Shown one piece after another: positions 1-6,180 of a DNA stretch of 6,260 bases (position 1 is its first letter; every line of letters starts with the position of its first letter). Both the position numbers and the translations under genes were made by a program. A model generated the notes under the pieces. That model worked only from the letters and a program-made list of their open reading frames with translations. It was not told where the DNA came from and searched no databases. Source of the stretch: Spirochaetaceae bacterium (GTDB lineage Bacteria; Spirochaetota; Spirochaetia; SZUA-6; Bin103); the NCBI GenBank assembly GCA_028820215.1, contig JAPPKD010000087.1:1-6260 (forward strand), written 5' to 3'.

Positions 1-221
1 CCGGGCTAATATGAGGTCCGTGGGCTGAAGTCGAGCCGCGGCCACTAGGCGGGGGCTTCACCGCGACTCTGGGTGTCTCGTACGGATGCGCAGCCGGCAC
101 CCACGCCAAGCACATCCATGGGAGCGTGAACAGATGCCGCGAGGTCAGGAAATGCAGGTGGCACGCACCTATTCCGAGCCGTGCGGCGAAGCCGTCCAAA
201 GAAGATACAGGTCCCGTCCCG
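1..221. other. Left-edge stretch without a supported gene
   Basis: All three plus-strand frames hit stops within about the first 30 bases. One minus-strand frame is open from an ATG at 115-113 off the left edge, about 38 codons, but it is rich in Pro, Ser and Gly, has no recognisable motif and no clear ribosome binding site. It cannot be called a gene. Two small inverted repeats lie just past the sulfatase-like stop: CGGC-GAA-GCCG at 184-194 and AGGTG-GCACG-CACCT at 156-170. Neither has a T-tract on the minus strand, so neither is a convincing intrinsic terminator. Confidence 0.5.
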
Positions 222-1715
222 CTACCGTTCCAGGTAGTCGCGCGCCCAGCTCCCGCCGGCGGCGCCGCTGCCGGGAGACCGCCACAGCGCCTGAACGGCG
301 TCACCGGCGCCATACTCCTCGAGGGACGCGAGCAGGAGCTCGTGCATCTCGGCTACCGTGCCGCGGTTCGCCTCGGCGACGTCCCGCTCGGCACGCGGAT
401 CGGCCGCCAGGTCGAAGAGTTGCGGCGCCCCACTTGGGCCGACCGGCGCGTAACCCCAGGTGCCGCCGCCGGGCAACGGCGTGCGGGCGCGCAGGAACGG
501 GGTGCTGGCACGGGCCGGAATCAGATCCGGGGTCTCGGCTGCCGGCCGGATGTGCGCCGCGGTGATCACGTGGTCGCGCAGCGAACCCGAACCGGCGAGC
601 ACCTCGGCGGCGAACGATCTGCCGTGCAGCGGCTCGGGCGGGGCGATCTCCACGCCGGCCAGCTCGCACAGGGTGGGCAGCAGATCGAACGGCTGCGCCA
701 GCAGGTCGAGCCGCGCACCCGCCGGCACCGGGCCGGCCTGGGCCCGGCCGGCGATCAGGCACAGCTCGTCGCTCAGCACCGGATAGAGCGGCCAGAACCG
801 CGCGTCCTCGTCGACGTGGCTGCTCTTGCCGCAGCAGCCGTGCTCGCCGATCGCCATGCCGTGGTCGGCCATCACCACGACCAGCGAGTTGCGCCACAGA
901 TCGAGGTCGTCGACCTTCGCAAGGACGCGCCCGATGTGGCGGTCGACCAGCTCCGCCTCGGCGGCGTAGTGGGACCACAGGTTGCGCAGCTCGGCGGGGG
1001 TGTAGTGGTCGGCAGGCCCGTAGTTGGGATGCAGCATCGGCGGCCCGTCGTAGTCGGGGTCGTAGCGCCGCACCAGGTACTCGGGCGGGTCCCACGGCTC
1101 GTGCGGATCGAAGAAATCGACCCACAGGAAGAACGGCCCGGCGCGGTAGTTGCGCTCCAGCCAGGTGGCGGTGGTCGCGGCGGTTCGGGCGCAGAAGGTG
1201 TCGGCCTCGGTGCGGATGGCGTTCGTCCACTCGTGCAGATCGACCAGCGAGCCGCCGAAGGTCTCCGGGAGACGGCGCGTCTTGGCGCGCGGCATCGCCG
1301 GGCCGACCGGGTCGTTCATGTGCAGCAGGGTGAGGTCCCCCTCCTGGCCGCGGTGCTGGTAGCTGCCGTGAAAGCCCACCTGCAAGCCCGCCTTGAACAG
1401 GTGCGGCGTGTCGCAGATGAGCTGCGTGAAGTAGCCCTGCTCGGTCAGCAGCGTGGCGATGTGGTTGCCGGTGCTGTGGCTGATCGGCTGCCAGCCGTAG
1501 TGCGGCCAGCCGGCGCGCCCGCTGGCGAAGTCGGTGCGGTGCGGGATGGTGGGGAAGCTGCCCATGGTGAGCCCGGTGAGCTCGGTCGCGCGGTCGTCGG
1601 CGAAGCGGTCGAGCGCGGGCGTGCGCACCGGCCGCGCGGCGCGGCTGCCGAGGTTGTCGCGCCGGAACGTGTCGGTGATCAGGACGATGATGTTGGGATG
1701 GTCGGAAGCTGCCAC
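222..1715 (-). CDS. Sulfatase-like hydrolase of the alkaline phosphatase superfamily, Thr at the formylglycine position
   Basis: A 497-residue protein with the sulfatase fold, probably cytoplasmic because no signal peptide is visible. The N-terminal metal strand is PNIIVLITDTFRRDN, with Asp15 as the likely ligand and Thr16 where sulfatases usually have Asp or Gln. The second metal motif is ADHG (Asp284, His285), followed by GEHG and Lys297. A DPHEP motif lies at 203-207, and the C-terminal LFDLAADP resembles the usual sulfatase tail. The signature region reads FPTIPHRTD: aligned to C/S-x-P-x-R it keeps Pro58 and Arg60 but has Thr56 where the Cys or Ser converted to formylglycine should be. 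True sulfate-ester hydrolysis is therefore doubtful. Thr is the nucleophile in related phosphodiesterases of this superfamily, so a phosphoesterase-type reaction is an alternative. Two cysteines (294-295) sit beside the metal site. The start is GTG, the only start codon in this frame after the upstream stop, with no good ribosome binding site. It is last in a probable operon, 54 nt after the isochorismatase homologue. Confidence 0.9.
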   Translation of the reverse strand: MAASDHPNIIVLITDTFRRDNLGSRAARPVRTPALDRFADDRATELTGLTMGSFPTIPHRTDFASGRAGWPHYGWQPISHSTGNHIATLLTEQGYFTQLICDTPHLFKAGLQVGFHGSYQHRGQEGDLTLLHMNDPVGPAMPRAKTRRLPETFGGSLVDLHEWTNAIRTEADTFCARTAATTATWLERNYRAGPFFLWVDFFDPHEPWDPPEYLVRRYDPDYDGPPMLHPNYGPADHYTPAELRNLWSHYAAEAELVDRHIGRVLAKVDDLDLWRNSLVVVMADHGMAIGEHGCCGKSSHVDEDARFWPLYPVLSDELCLIAGRAQAGPVPAGARLDLLAQPFDLLPTLCELAGVEIAPPEPLHGRSFAAEVLAGSGSLRDHVITAAHIRPAAETPDLIPARASTPFLRARTPLPGGGTWGYAPVGPSGAPQLFDLAADPRAERDVAEANRGTVAEMHELLLASLEEYGAGDAVQALWRSPGSGAAGGSWARDYLER

Positions 1716-1769
1716 GGGAGCCGAGTCTACGCGCCCTGTCTCCGGATTGGCAAAGCGCCCGCCGTGAGC

Positions 1770-2525
1770 CTACTCAGCGAGCCCCGAGCACAGGTCCCCG
1801 CTGGTCACACTCGGGCACCAGAACTGTTCAATATAGCGTACCACCAGCTCCGTCGCTTCTTCGTGGCTGACGTAGGGGACGCGCGCCGGGTTGTACATGC
1901 AATCGGTGAGATCGCGGACCAGGAAGACCGGAATCCCCCAGCCCACCAATTGCTTGATGGCGAAGCTGCGATTCAGCACGCACATGTTGGTGTGCACGCC
2001 GGCGATCAGCACCGTGTCGATGCCGCGCTGCCGGTACAGCGCCAGCAACTCCAGGCCGTCATCGCCGATGGCGTCGCGTTCGCCGTCGATCCACACCCCG
2101 GCGTGCTGGCGGCTCCAGCAGCGGGTGCCCTCGGCAGCCGGATCGCCGGCGGTGTCGGAGGAATCGCTGCCGTCGATGGGCAGCGTCGGATCGGGGTGCG
2201 CGCGTTCGGCCGGTGCGGATGCTACCGGCGGCGCCTGCAGCATCCGCACCCGCGCCGGATGGCCGGCGTAGAACGGCATCATGCCGGAGGGCGCGTGCAC
2301 GACCAGCATGCCACGCTCGCGGGCAACGCGGGCGGTGCGGTCGATACGCGGCACGAGGGGCTCCAACCGCTCCTGGGCGCCGCGGCACCAGTGGCGGTCC
2401 CACACGTCGCACAGCAGGAGCGCCGTCCGCGCCGGACGCAGATCCACCGGCCGCTCCACGACGCGCCAGTCGCGATAGCCGAGCTCGTCCAGCGCCAGCT
2501 CGCGCCGGCGGACGGTGACGCGCAT
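1770..2525 (-). CDS. Isochorismatase-family cysteine hydrolase
   Basis: A 251-residue member of the isochorismatase-like hydrolase superfamily, whose members cleave C-N amide bonds (amidases, nicotinamidases) or vinyl ethers with an Asp-Lys-Cys triad. Visible are the first strand ALLLCDVWDRHWC with catalytic Asp40, the HAPSG segment after strand two, and GVHTNMCVL with nucleophile Cys182. RDLTDCMYNP and PYVSHEEATELVVRYIE follow. Between HAPSG and the second half is an extended loop rich in Pro, Ala and Asp, longer than in short nicotinamidases. Where the triad Lys is expected the sequence reads WSRQH, with Arg139. No signal peptide is seen. The ATG at 2525 has no clear ribosome binding site and follows the Uma2 stop by 17 nt, which suggests coupled translation. 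Substrate is unknown. The shared operon with a sulfatase-like enzyme suggests breakdown or modification of a small molecule, but that is inference. Confidence 0.9.
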   Translation of the reverse strand: MRVTVRRRELALDELGYRDWRVVERPVDLRPARTALLLCDVWDRHWCRGAQERLEPLVPRIDRTARVARERGMLVVHAPSGMMPFYAGHPARVRMLQAPPVASAPAERAHPDPTLPIDGSDSSDTAGDPAAEGTRCWSRQHAGVWIDGERDAIGDDGLELLALYRQRGIDTVLIAGVHTNMCVLNRSFAIKQLVGWGIPVFLVRDLTDCMYNPARVPYVSHEEATELVVRYIEQFWCPSVTSGDLCSGLAE

Positions 2526-2542
2526 GCGGGTGGGACGGCCGT

Positions 2543-3178
2543 TCAGGCGCCCGATTGCGGAGCGTCGAACACGGCGTCGACATCGGTGGCGAACCCTGTC
2601 AGCGACGGCGACGTGGCAGCCTCGCCGCGCGCGAACGCGCCGTGCTCCACGTAGGTATCGCCTGCCAGCGCAAGCACGGTGATGGTCTCGTCGCGCGGGT
2701 CGGCGATCCAGTACTCCGGGATGCCGGCCGCCGCGTAGTCGGCGCGCTTCTCCACGAGATCCCGATCCGGGTCATCCGGGCTGACGACCTCCACCACCAG
2801 GTCCGCACCCAACCAGAAGCGGTCCTGACGGCGCGGATCGGAGCGGTCGCGGAGGAGCAGCACGTCGGGTTCGCGGAACAACCCCTCGCGGACGCGCATG
2901 CGCAGCGCGGCGACTCGGGCAACCCCGCCCCGCGGCTCAAGGTAGTCGCGGAACTGCAGGTACAGGAACAGGAGTACCGCCTGATGCGTATCGGTGGGCA
3001 TGGGCAACTCCTCGACGTCACCGTCGGCGAGCTCAATCAGGCGGTTGGTGTGGTCGGTGAGCCACAGGTACTCCCGGTCACTCCACGCGCCCTGGGGAGG
3101 CAGAACGTCGCAGAGCAGTGAGGACAGCGCCTCCTGCGGGGACGGCGCCGCCGGCGGTCGTTCTGGCGTCGCGGCCAC
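2543..3178 (-). CDS. Uma2-family PD-(D/E)XK endonuclease-like protein
   Basis: A 211-residue protein matching the Uma2 (DUF820) family, which has a restriction-endonuclease-like PD-(D/E)XK fold. The biological role of the family is poorly known. Visible are RLIELADGDVEELPMPTDTHQ at 46-66, with Glu49 and His65 at usual conserved positions; REPDVLLL with Asp105; ADLVVEVVSPDDPDRD with Glu130; and EKRADYAAAGIPEYWIADP at 143-161 with Lys144. The acidic residues plus Lys144 fit an intact nuclease site. Residues 1-30 are Pro- and Ala-rich and probably flexible. Length is normal. The start is GTG at 3178, supported by AGGAG 5 nt upstream. It is the first gene of the minus-strand run and is read divergently from the canonical sulfatase. 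Its link to the hydrolases may be only positional. Confidence 0.92.
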   Translation of the reverse strand: MAATPERPPAAPSPQEALSSLLCDVLPPQGAWSDREYLWLTDHTNRLIELADGDVEELPMPTDTHQAVLLFLYLQFRDYLEPRGGVARVAALRMRVREGLFREPDVLLLRDRSDPRRQDRFWLGADLVVEVVSPDDPDRDLVEKRADYAAAGIPEYWIADPRDETITVLALAGDTYVEHGAFARGEAATSPSLTGFATDVDAVFDAPQSGA

Positions 3179-3183
3179 ACGTA

Positions 3184-3188
3184 CTCCT
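3184..3188 (-). promoter_or_regulatory. Ribosome binding site of the Uma2 gene
   Basis: The minus strand reads AGGAG, then 5 nt, then the GTG at 3178-3176. This fixes the GTG as the start of the Uma2-family protein. Confidence 0.75.
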
Positions 3189-3308
3189 AACGTGACCGGG
3201 AGGGGCCGTCAATCCCCCGTGCGGCAGGAGCAACGCCGGTATCCGTCAGGAGTGCACACTCCGCCTGCAGCCACATTGGGCGACGCTCGCGGTGCAGTAA
3301 CCGTTCCC

Positions 3309-3314
3309 TATACT
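3309..3314 (+). promoter_or_regulatory. Candidate -10 box for the canonical sulfatase
   Basis: TATACT matches the TATAAT consensus at five of six positions and lies 29 nt before the ATG at 3344, in an otherwise GC-rich stretch. No convincing -35 box is found 16-18 nt upstream. A weak GAGG at 3327-3330 is 13 nt before the ATG, which is long for a ribosome binding site. Confidence 0.35.
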
Positions 3315-3343
3315 ATCGCCTCCGCCGAGGTACGCGGTCGTCC

Positions 3344-4789
3344 ATGCCACCCAACATCCTCTGGATCTGCACCGACCAGCAGCGCTACGACACGATCGGC
3401 GCCGGCGGCAACCCGCACGTCCGCACGCCGCGGCTGGACCGCCTGTGGCGTGAAGGCACCGCGTGGACGCACGCGTTCTGCCAGAGCCCGATCTGCACGC
3501 CGAGCCGCGCCAGCTTCCTGACCGGGACCTACCCCAGCACCTGCCAGAACACCCGCAACGGCAACGCGCACTACCGCGGCCGCTACCCGCTGGTCACCCG
3601 GCTGCTGGCCGGCGCCGGCTACGACTGCGGCCTGATCGGCAAGCTGCACCTGGCCGGCGCGTACGAGCGGCCCGAGCCGCGCGGCGACGACGGCTACCGC
3701 TACTGGCGCTGGAGCCACGCGCCCCGCGACGGCTGGCCGTCCGGCCACGCCTATGCCGACTGGGTGAGGGCGCAGGGCCACGACCTGGGCGAGCTGATCA
3801 AGGACCCGGCGGGCGTACCGGCGGAACTGCACCAGACCACCTGGTGCGCGGAACAGACGATCGACTTCATGCGCGAGCGGCGCGGCGCCGACACGCCGTG
3901 GCTGGCCACGGTCAACATCTACGACCCGCACGAGCCGTTCAACCCGCCGGCAGCGTACCGCGCCCGCTTCGACCCGGAACGGATGCCCGGCCCGCTCTTT
4001 CGCCCGAGCGACCTGGAGCAGCAACGGCGGCTGCGCGCTGTCGACTTCCAGAGCGAGGCGCGCGACCCGTCCGGCCCGCTCGACATCGCCCATCCGGTGC
4101 TGCCGTACTACCCCGGCCGCGACTCCGCGCAGGAGGCCGACGCCGCGACGTTCGCCCGCGACGCGAAGACGTTGCAGGCCGCCTACTACGCGATGGTCGA
4201 GCTCATCGACGATCAGGTCGGGCGCATGCTGGACGCGCTGGAGGAGTCCGGCCAGACGGAGGACACGCTGGTGATCTTCACCAGCGACCACGGCGAGACG
4301 CTCGGCGACCACGGTTTGATCTGCAAGGGCTGCCGATTCTACGAGGGACTGGTGCGGGTGCCGCTGATCCTGCGCTGGCCCGGCCGGATCGAGTCAGATC
4401 GGATCACCGACGGGCTGGTCGAGCTGACCGATCTGGCACCCACGCTGCTGGCGGCCGCAGGACAGCCCGCGCCGCCCTGGATGCAGGGCAGCTCCCTGCT
4501 GGACGGCAGAGCCGGCCGCGAGGCGGTGCGCAGCGAGTACTTCGATGCCGTCGACGGCCCGGACGGCAGCTACGCGACCATGTACCGCACGCGGACGCAC
4601 AAGCTGGTCGTCTACCATGGCCACGCGCTCGGCGAGCTCTACGACCTGGAGGCCGATCCGGGCGAGTTCGACAACCTCTGGGACGAGCCGGCCGCGGCCG
4701 GCGTCAAGTCCGATCTGCTGCTGCGCAGCTTCGACGCCTCGATGCGCGCCGCCGTCGACGTGGGTGAGGAACGCATCGGCCCGATGTAG
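3344..4789 (+). CDS. Type I sulfatase with intact formylglycine motif
   Basis: A 481-residue sulfatase expected to hydrolyse a sulfate ester after its active-site Cys is converted to formylglycine. The N-terminus NILWICTDQQRYD gives the metal ligands Asp11 and Gln12. The signature CTPSRASFLTG places the modified residue at Cys51 and its partner Arg at Arg55. DPHEP is at 194-198, the second metal motif SDHGETLGDHG has Asp315 and His316, and Lys328 lies in the following CKGCRFYEG. The tail LGELYDLEADPGEFDNLW is typical of the family. No signal peptide is visible, so it is probably cytoplasmic and acts on an imported or internal substrate. Cys modification needs a formylglycine-generating enzyme encoded elsewhere. 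Length is normal. The ATG at 3344 places the metal strand at residues 4-11, as expected. It is monocistronic in this view, divergent from Uma2 and convergent with the MazF toxin 8 nt away. Substrate cannot be told from sequence. Confidence 0.95.
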   Translation: MPPNILWICTDQQRYDTIGAGGNPHVRTPRLDRLWREGTAWTHAFCQSPICTPSRASFLTGTYPSTCQNTRNGNAHYRGRYPLVTRLLAGAGYDCGLIGKLHLAGAYERPEPRGDDGYRYWRWSHAPRDGWPSGHAYADWVRAQGHDLGELIKDPAGVPAELHQTTWCAEQTIDFMRERRGADTPWLATVNIYDPHEPFNPPAAYRARFDPERMPGPLFRPSDLEQQRRLRAVDFQSEARDPSGPLDIAHPVLPYYPGRDSAQEADAATFARDAKTLQAAYYAMVELIDDQVGRMLDALEESGQTEDTLVIFTSDHGETLGDHGLICKGCRFYEGLVRVPLILRWPGRIESDRITDGLVELTDLAPTLLAAAGQPAPPWMQGSSLLDGRAGREAVRSEYFDAVDGPDGSYATMYRTRTHKLVVYHGHALGELYDLEADPGEFDNLWDEPAAAGVKSDLLLRSFDASMRAAVDVGEERIGPM

Positions 4790-4797
4790 CCGCTCCG

Positions 4798-5124
4798 TCA
4801 GTCGCACGCCGTCGCTACGGCGAGCGCCGCGCACACCAGTCGCATCTTGCGATCGTCCAGCGCGCCGACGTAGCCGCGCAGGTGCGACCGCTCGACGGTC
4901 TGTACGTGGTCCAGGTTGACCGCCGATTCCCGCTTGAGGCCTTCCTCGACGCCGACCCGAACCTCGCTGGGGACGCCGTGAATCGTGGACGTGATCGGCG
5001 CCACGATGACGGTACTGAGCATCGGGATCACCTCCTGGCGGCTCAGCACCACCACCGGGCGGCGCTTGTCCGGCTTGCGGAACTCGTGCATCCATACCTC
5101 TCCGCGGTTCACCCGGCTGGCCAT
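4798..5124 (-). CDS. MazF/PemK-type mRNA interferase toxin
   Basis: A 108-residue member of the MazF/PemK/CcdB-like toxin fold, which in characterised members cleaves single-stranded RNA at short sequence motifs. Visible are the N-terminal RGEVW (7-11), KRRPVVVLSR with Arg22 at the catalytic Arg position of E. coli MazF, and VIVAPITST with Thr45 at the catalytic Thr position. LDHVQTVERSHL lies further on. An ATG six codons upstream (5142) would give 114 residues, but the start at 5124 is preferred. It forms a TGATG junction with the antitoxin stop and leaves only six residues before RGEVW, usual for the family. Translation is thus probably coupled to the antitoxin. The gene ends 8 nt from the stop of the convergent sulfatase. 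It looks intact and active. Confidence 0.92.
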   Translation of the reverse strand: MASRVNRGEVWMHEFRKPDKRRPVVVLSRQEVIPMLSTVIVAPITSTIHGVPSEVRVGVEEGLKRESAVNLDHVQTVERSHLRGYVGALDDRKMRLVCAALAVATACD

Positions 5125-5357
5125 CAACCGTCGTCCGGCCATGCCCCACGGTCCGCCCAGCCGTGCAGCTCGTCCGCAGCGACGCCCCGCGCGTAACCCT
5201 CCCGATAGCGGCGTGCTATCTCCTCGGCGCGCTTGCGGCGGAGGTATGCGGCCGCAGCGCGGCGCAGGACAGCGGATCTGCCCTCTCTCCGGACCTCTTC
5301 ATCGGCATCCAGCGCAGACAGAAGCTCCTCGTCGATAGTGACCTGTATAGCTTTCAT
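5124..5357 (-). CDS. Ribbon-helix-helix antitoxin (CopG-like)
   Basis: A 77-residue partner of the MazF toxin. Residues 1-45 have the ribbon-helix-helix pattern: a short beta strand KAIQVTIDEE that would pair in a dimer and contact DNA, then helix one, then GRSAVLRRAAAAYLRRKR as helix two. Residues 46-77 are charged and contain two Trp, and would wrap and block the toxin's RNA site. Known antitoxins of this type also repress their own operon. The ATG at 5357 is preceded by AGGA with 7-nt spacing, and four TGTAT/ATACA half-sites surround the start. Its last base is shared with the toxin ATG. The classical MazE partner has an AbrB-like fold, but ribbon-helix-helix partners of MazF toxins are also known. 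Confidence 0.9.
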   Translation of the reverse strand: MKAIQVTIDEELLSALDADEEVRREGRSAVLRRAAAAYLRRKRAEEIARRYREGYARGVAADELHGWADRGAWPDDG

Positions 5358-5386
5358 ACATCATTCCTGTATGGACTGATATACAG
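5344..5386. promoter_or_regulatory. Putative autoregulatory operator of the toxin-antitoxin operon
   Basis: Four alternating half-sites occur in 42 nt: TGTAT at 5344-5348, ATACA at 5356-5360, TGTAT at 5368-5372 and ATACA at 5381-5385, with start-to-start spacings of 12, 12 and 13. They form overlapping inverted repeats, including CATACA-N7-TGTATG (5355-5373) and CTGTAT-N8-ATACAG (5367-5386). The first half-site lies inside the antitoxin's first codons. The cluster is AT-rich against a GC-rich background. Ribbon-helix-helix repressors bind such tandem repeats as arrays of dimers, so occupancy here would block transcription and translation of the operon. Confidence 0.6.
5365..5368 (-). promoter_or_regulatory. 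Ribosome binding site of the antitoxin gene
   Basis: The minus strand reads AGGA, then 7 nt, then the ATG at 5357. It lies between operator half-sites two and three (5356-5360 and 5368-5372), sharing base 5368 with the latter. Confidence 0.65.
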
Positions 5387-5414
5387 CATATGCAGGCTGT
5401 TCATGTGGGATCAA
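5385..5414 (-). promoter_or_regulatory. Candidate promoter of the toxin-antitoxin operon
   Basis: On the minus strand TTGATC (5414-5409, four of six matches to TTGACA) is followed after 18 nt by TATGCT (5390-5385, four of six matches to TATAAT). The -10 box touches the outermost operator half-site, an arrangement that suits autorepression. An 8-bp palindrome GCATATGC (5386-5393) overlaps it. Confidence 0.4.
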
Positions 5415-5469
5415 GCCGGTGCCCGAAGCCGGCACGCCGACGATCCGCCCGGACGGTATGGGCCGCTCG

Positions 5470-6165
5470 CTATGCGCCGCGCGCCCGGGACGCGAAGATC
5501 CGCTCCACCCGGCCGGTCACCAGCATGAAGCCGATGAGCGTCAGCCATACCACGAACGCGGCGCCGGAGACCCGGTGCACGACGATCACGGCGTGGATCC
5601 ACACCAACTGCATGGCCACGCCGACGATCGCCGAGCCGGGCGCGATGAAACGCAGCACGTCGCCGATCCGCCACATCCGGTAGGCGGCGGCGATCAACGC
5701 AAGGCCTGCCAGGCTGAACCCGGCCCTGCCGGCAACGCCGTGCAGGCTGTCCAGGATCGCCATCGCCGGAGCGATCGCATCGAGCGCAGCGGCCTCCAAC
5801 GGATTCGGCGCCACCAGCGCCAGCACCACCGCGCAGGAACCGGAAAGACCGGTCACGATGCCGGAGCCGGCCAGCAGGAGCGGCACCGCACGCGTGCCCA
5901 GCCGCTCGCGCATGATCCAGGTCCGCAGCAGGTAACGGGCACCGACGGCCAGCGTGATGCCCGACAGTAGACGCGCCGCCCCGCCGACCCCGTAGCTGCC
6001 CCGGGCGGCGCCGATTGCGGCCAGCGACTCCGCCAGCGTCGGCAGGTCGGCGCCCGCGGCCACCCGGCCGGCAACCGCCACCACGGTCGCGGCCGCCGTC
6101 AGCAGCAGCCACCAGCCCGCTCTACGGGCCGCGGGGTCCGGCCCTGGGTCCATGCTCATCTCCAT
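5470..6165 (-). CDS. Uncharacterised membrane protein, about six transmembrane segments
   Basis: A 231-residue integral membrane protein that I do not recognise with certainty. Hydrophobic segments lie at about residues 16-38, 60-80, 93-118, 146-164, 170-192 and 196-217. Arginine-rich stretches flank several of them, such as RTWIMRERLGTR at 81-92 and the C-terminal RVERIFASRARG. Size and topology recall small DUF4386-like proteins, but this is a weak impression. No catalytic motif is seen. The ATG at 6165 is chosen because a perfect AGGAGG ends 9 nt upstream. A TTG 36 nt further out (6201) would give 243 residues but lacks this support, and ATGs at codons 3 and 5 are worse placed. It lies 112 nt upstream of the antitoxin on the same strand. 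That gap contains the antitoxin's own promoter candidate, so the two are probably separate transcription units. Confidence 0.75.
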   Translation of the reverse strand: MEMSMDPGPDPAARRAGWWLLLTAAATVVAVAGRVAAGADLPTLAESLAAIGAARGSYGVGGAARLLSGITLAVGARYLLRTWIMRERLGTRAVPLLLAGSGIVTGLSGSCAVVLALVAPNPLEAAALDAIAPAMAILDSLHGVAGRAGFSLAGLALIAAAYRMWRIGDVLRFIAPGSAIVGVAMQLVWIHAVIVVHRVSGAAFVVWLTLIGFMLVTGRVERIFASRARGA

Positions 6166-6174
6166 GCTTCGCGT

Positions 6175-6180
6175 CCTCCT
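6175..6180 (-). promoter_or_regulatory. Ribosome binding site of the membrane protein gene
   Basis: A perfect AGGAGG on the minus strand, 9 nt before the ATG at 6165. It rules against the upstream TTG at 6201, because this site would then be inside the coding region. Confidence 0.8.

Larger units (their letters stand above)
3179..3343. promoter_or_regulatory. Divergent intergenic region between Uma2 and sulfatase genes
   Basis: These 165 nt separate two head-to-head genes and must hold promoters for both unless the Uma2 operon is transcribed otherwise. On the minus strand TTGACG (3213-3208) resembles a -35 box, but the sequence 17-18 nt downstream, around 3190-3185, is a poor -10 and merges with the ribosome binding site. 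On the plus strand a TATACT box lies near the sulfatase start. No clear operator palindrome was seen. Confidence 0.5.

Noticed and set aside
1..115. Minus-strand open frame from an ATG at 115 running off the left edge
   Set aside because: About 38 codons, Pro/Ser/Gly-rich, with no motif and no ribosome binding site. Expected by chance in GC-rich DNA.
126..2654. A very long plus-strand open frame (842 codons) antisense to the sulfatase-like and isochorismatase genes
   Set aside because: It is the mirror of two minus-strand genes that share one frame. GC-rich third positions remove stops from the opposite strand. Its translation is rich in Arg, Ala and Gly with no domain, while the minus strand shows clear family motifs.
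3308..4312. A 334-codon minus-strand open frame antisense to the canonical sulfatase
   Set aside because: Low-complexity Arg/Ala/Val composition with no motif. The plus strand encodes an unmistakable sulfatase over the same bases.
4394..5149. A 251-codon minus-strand open frame spanning the sulfatase end and the toxin
   Set aside because: It overlaps two genes with strong family motifs and has Arg/Gly-rich composition typical of an out-of-frame shadow.
5419..5435. Hairpin GTGCC-N7-GGCAC between the membrane protein and antitoxin genes, a possible terminator
   Set aside because: The stem is only 5 bp and no T-run follows on the minus strand, so it is not a convincing intrinsic terminator.
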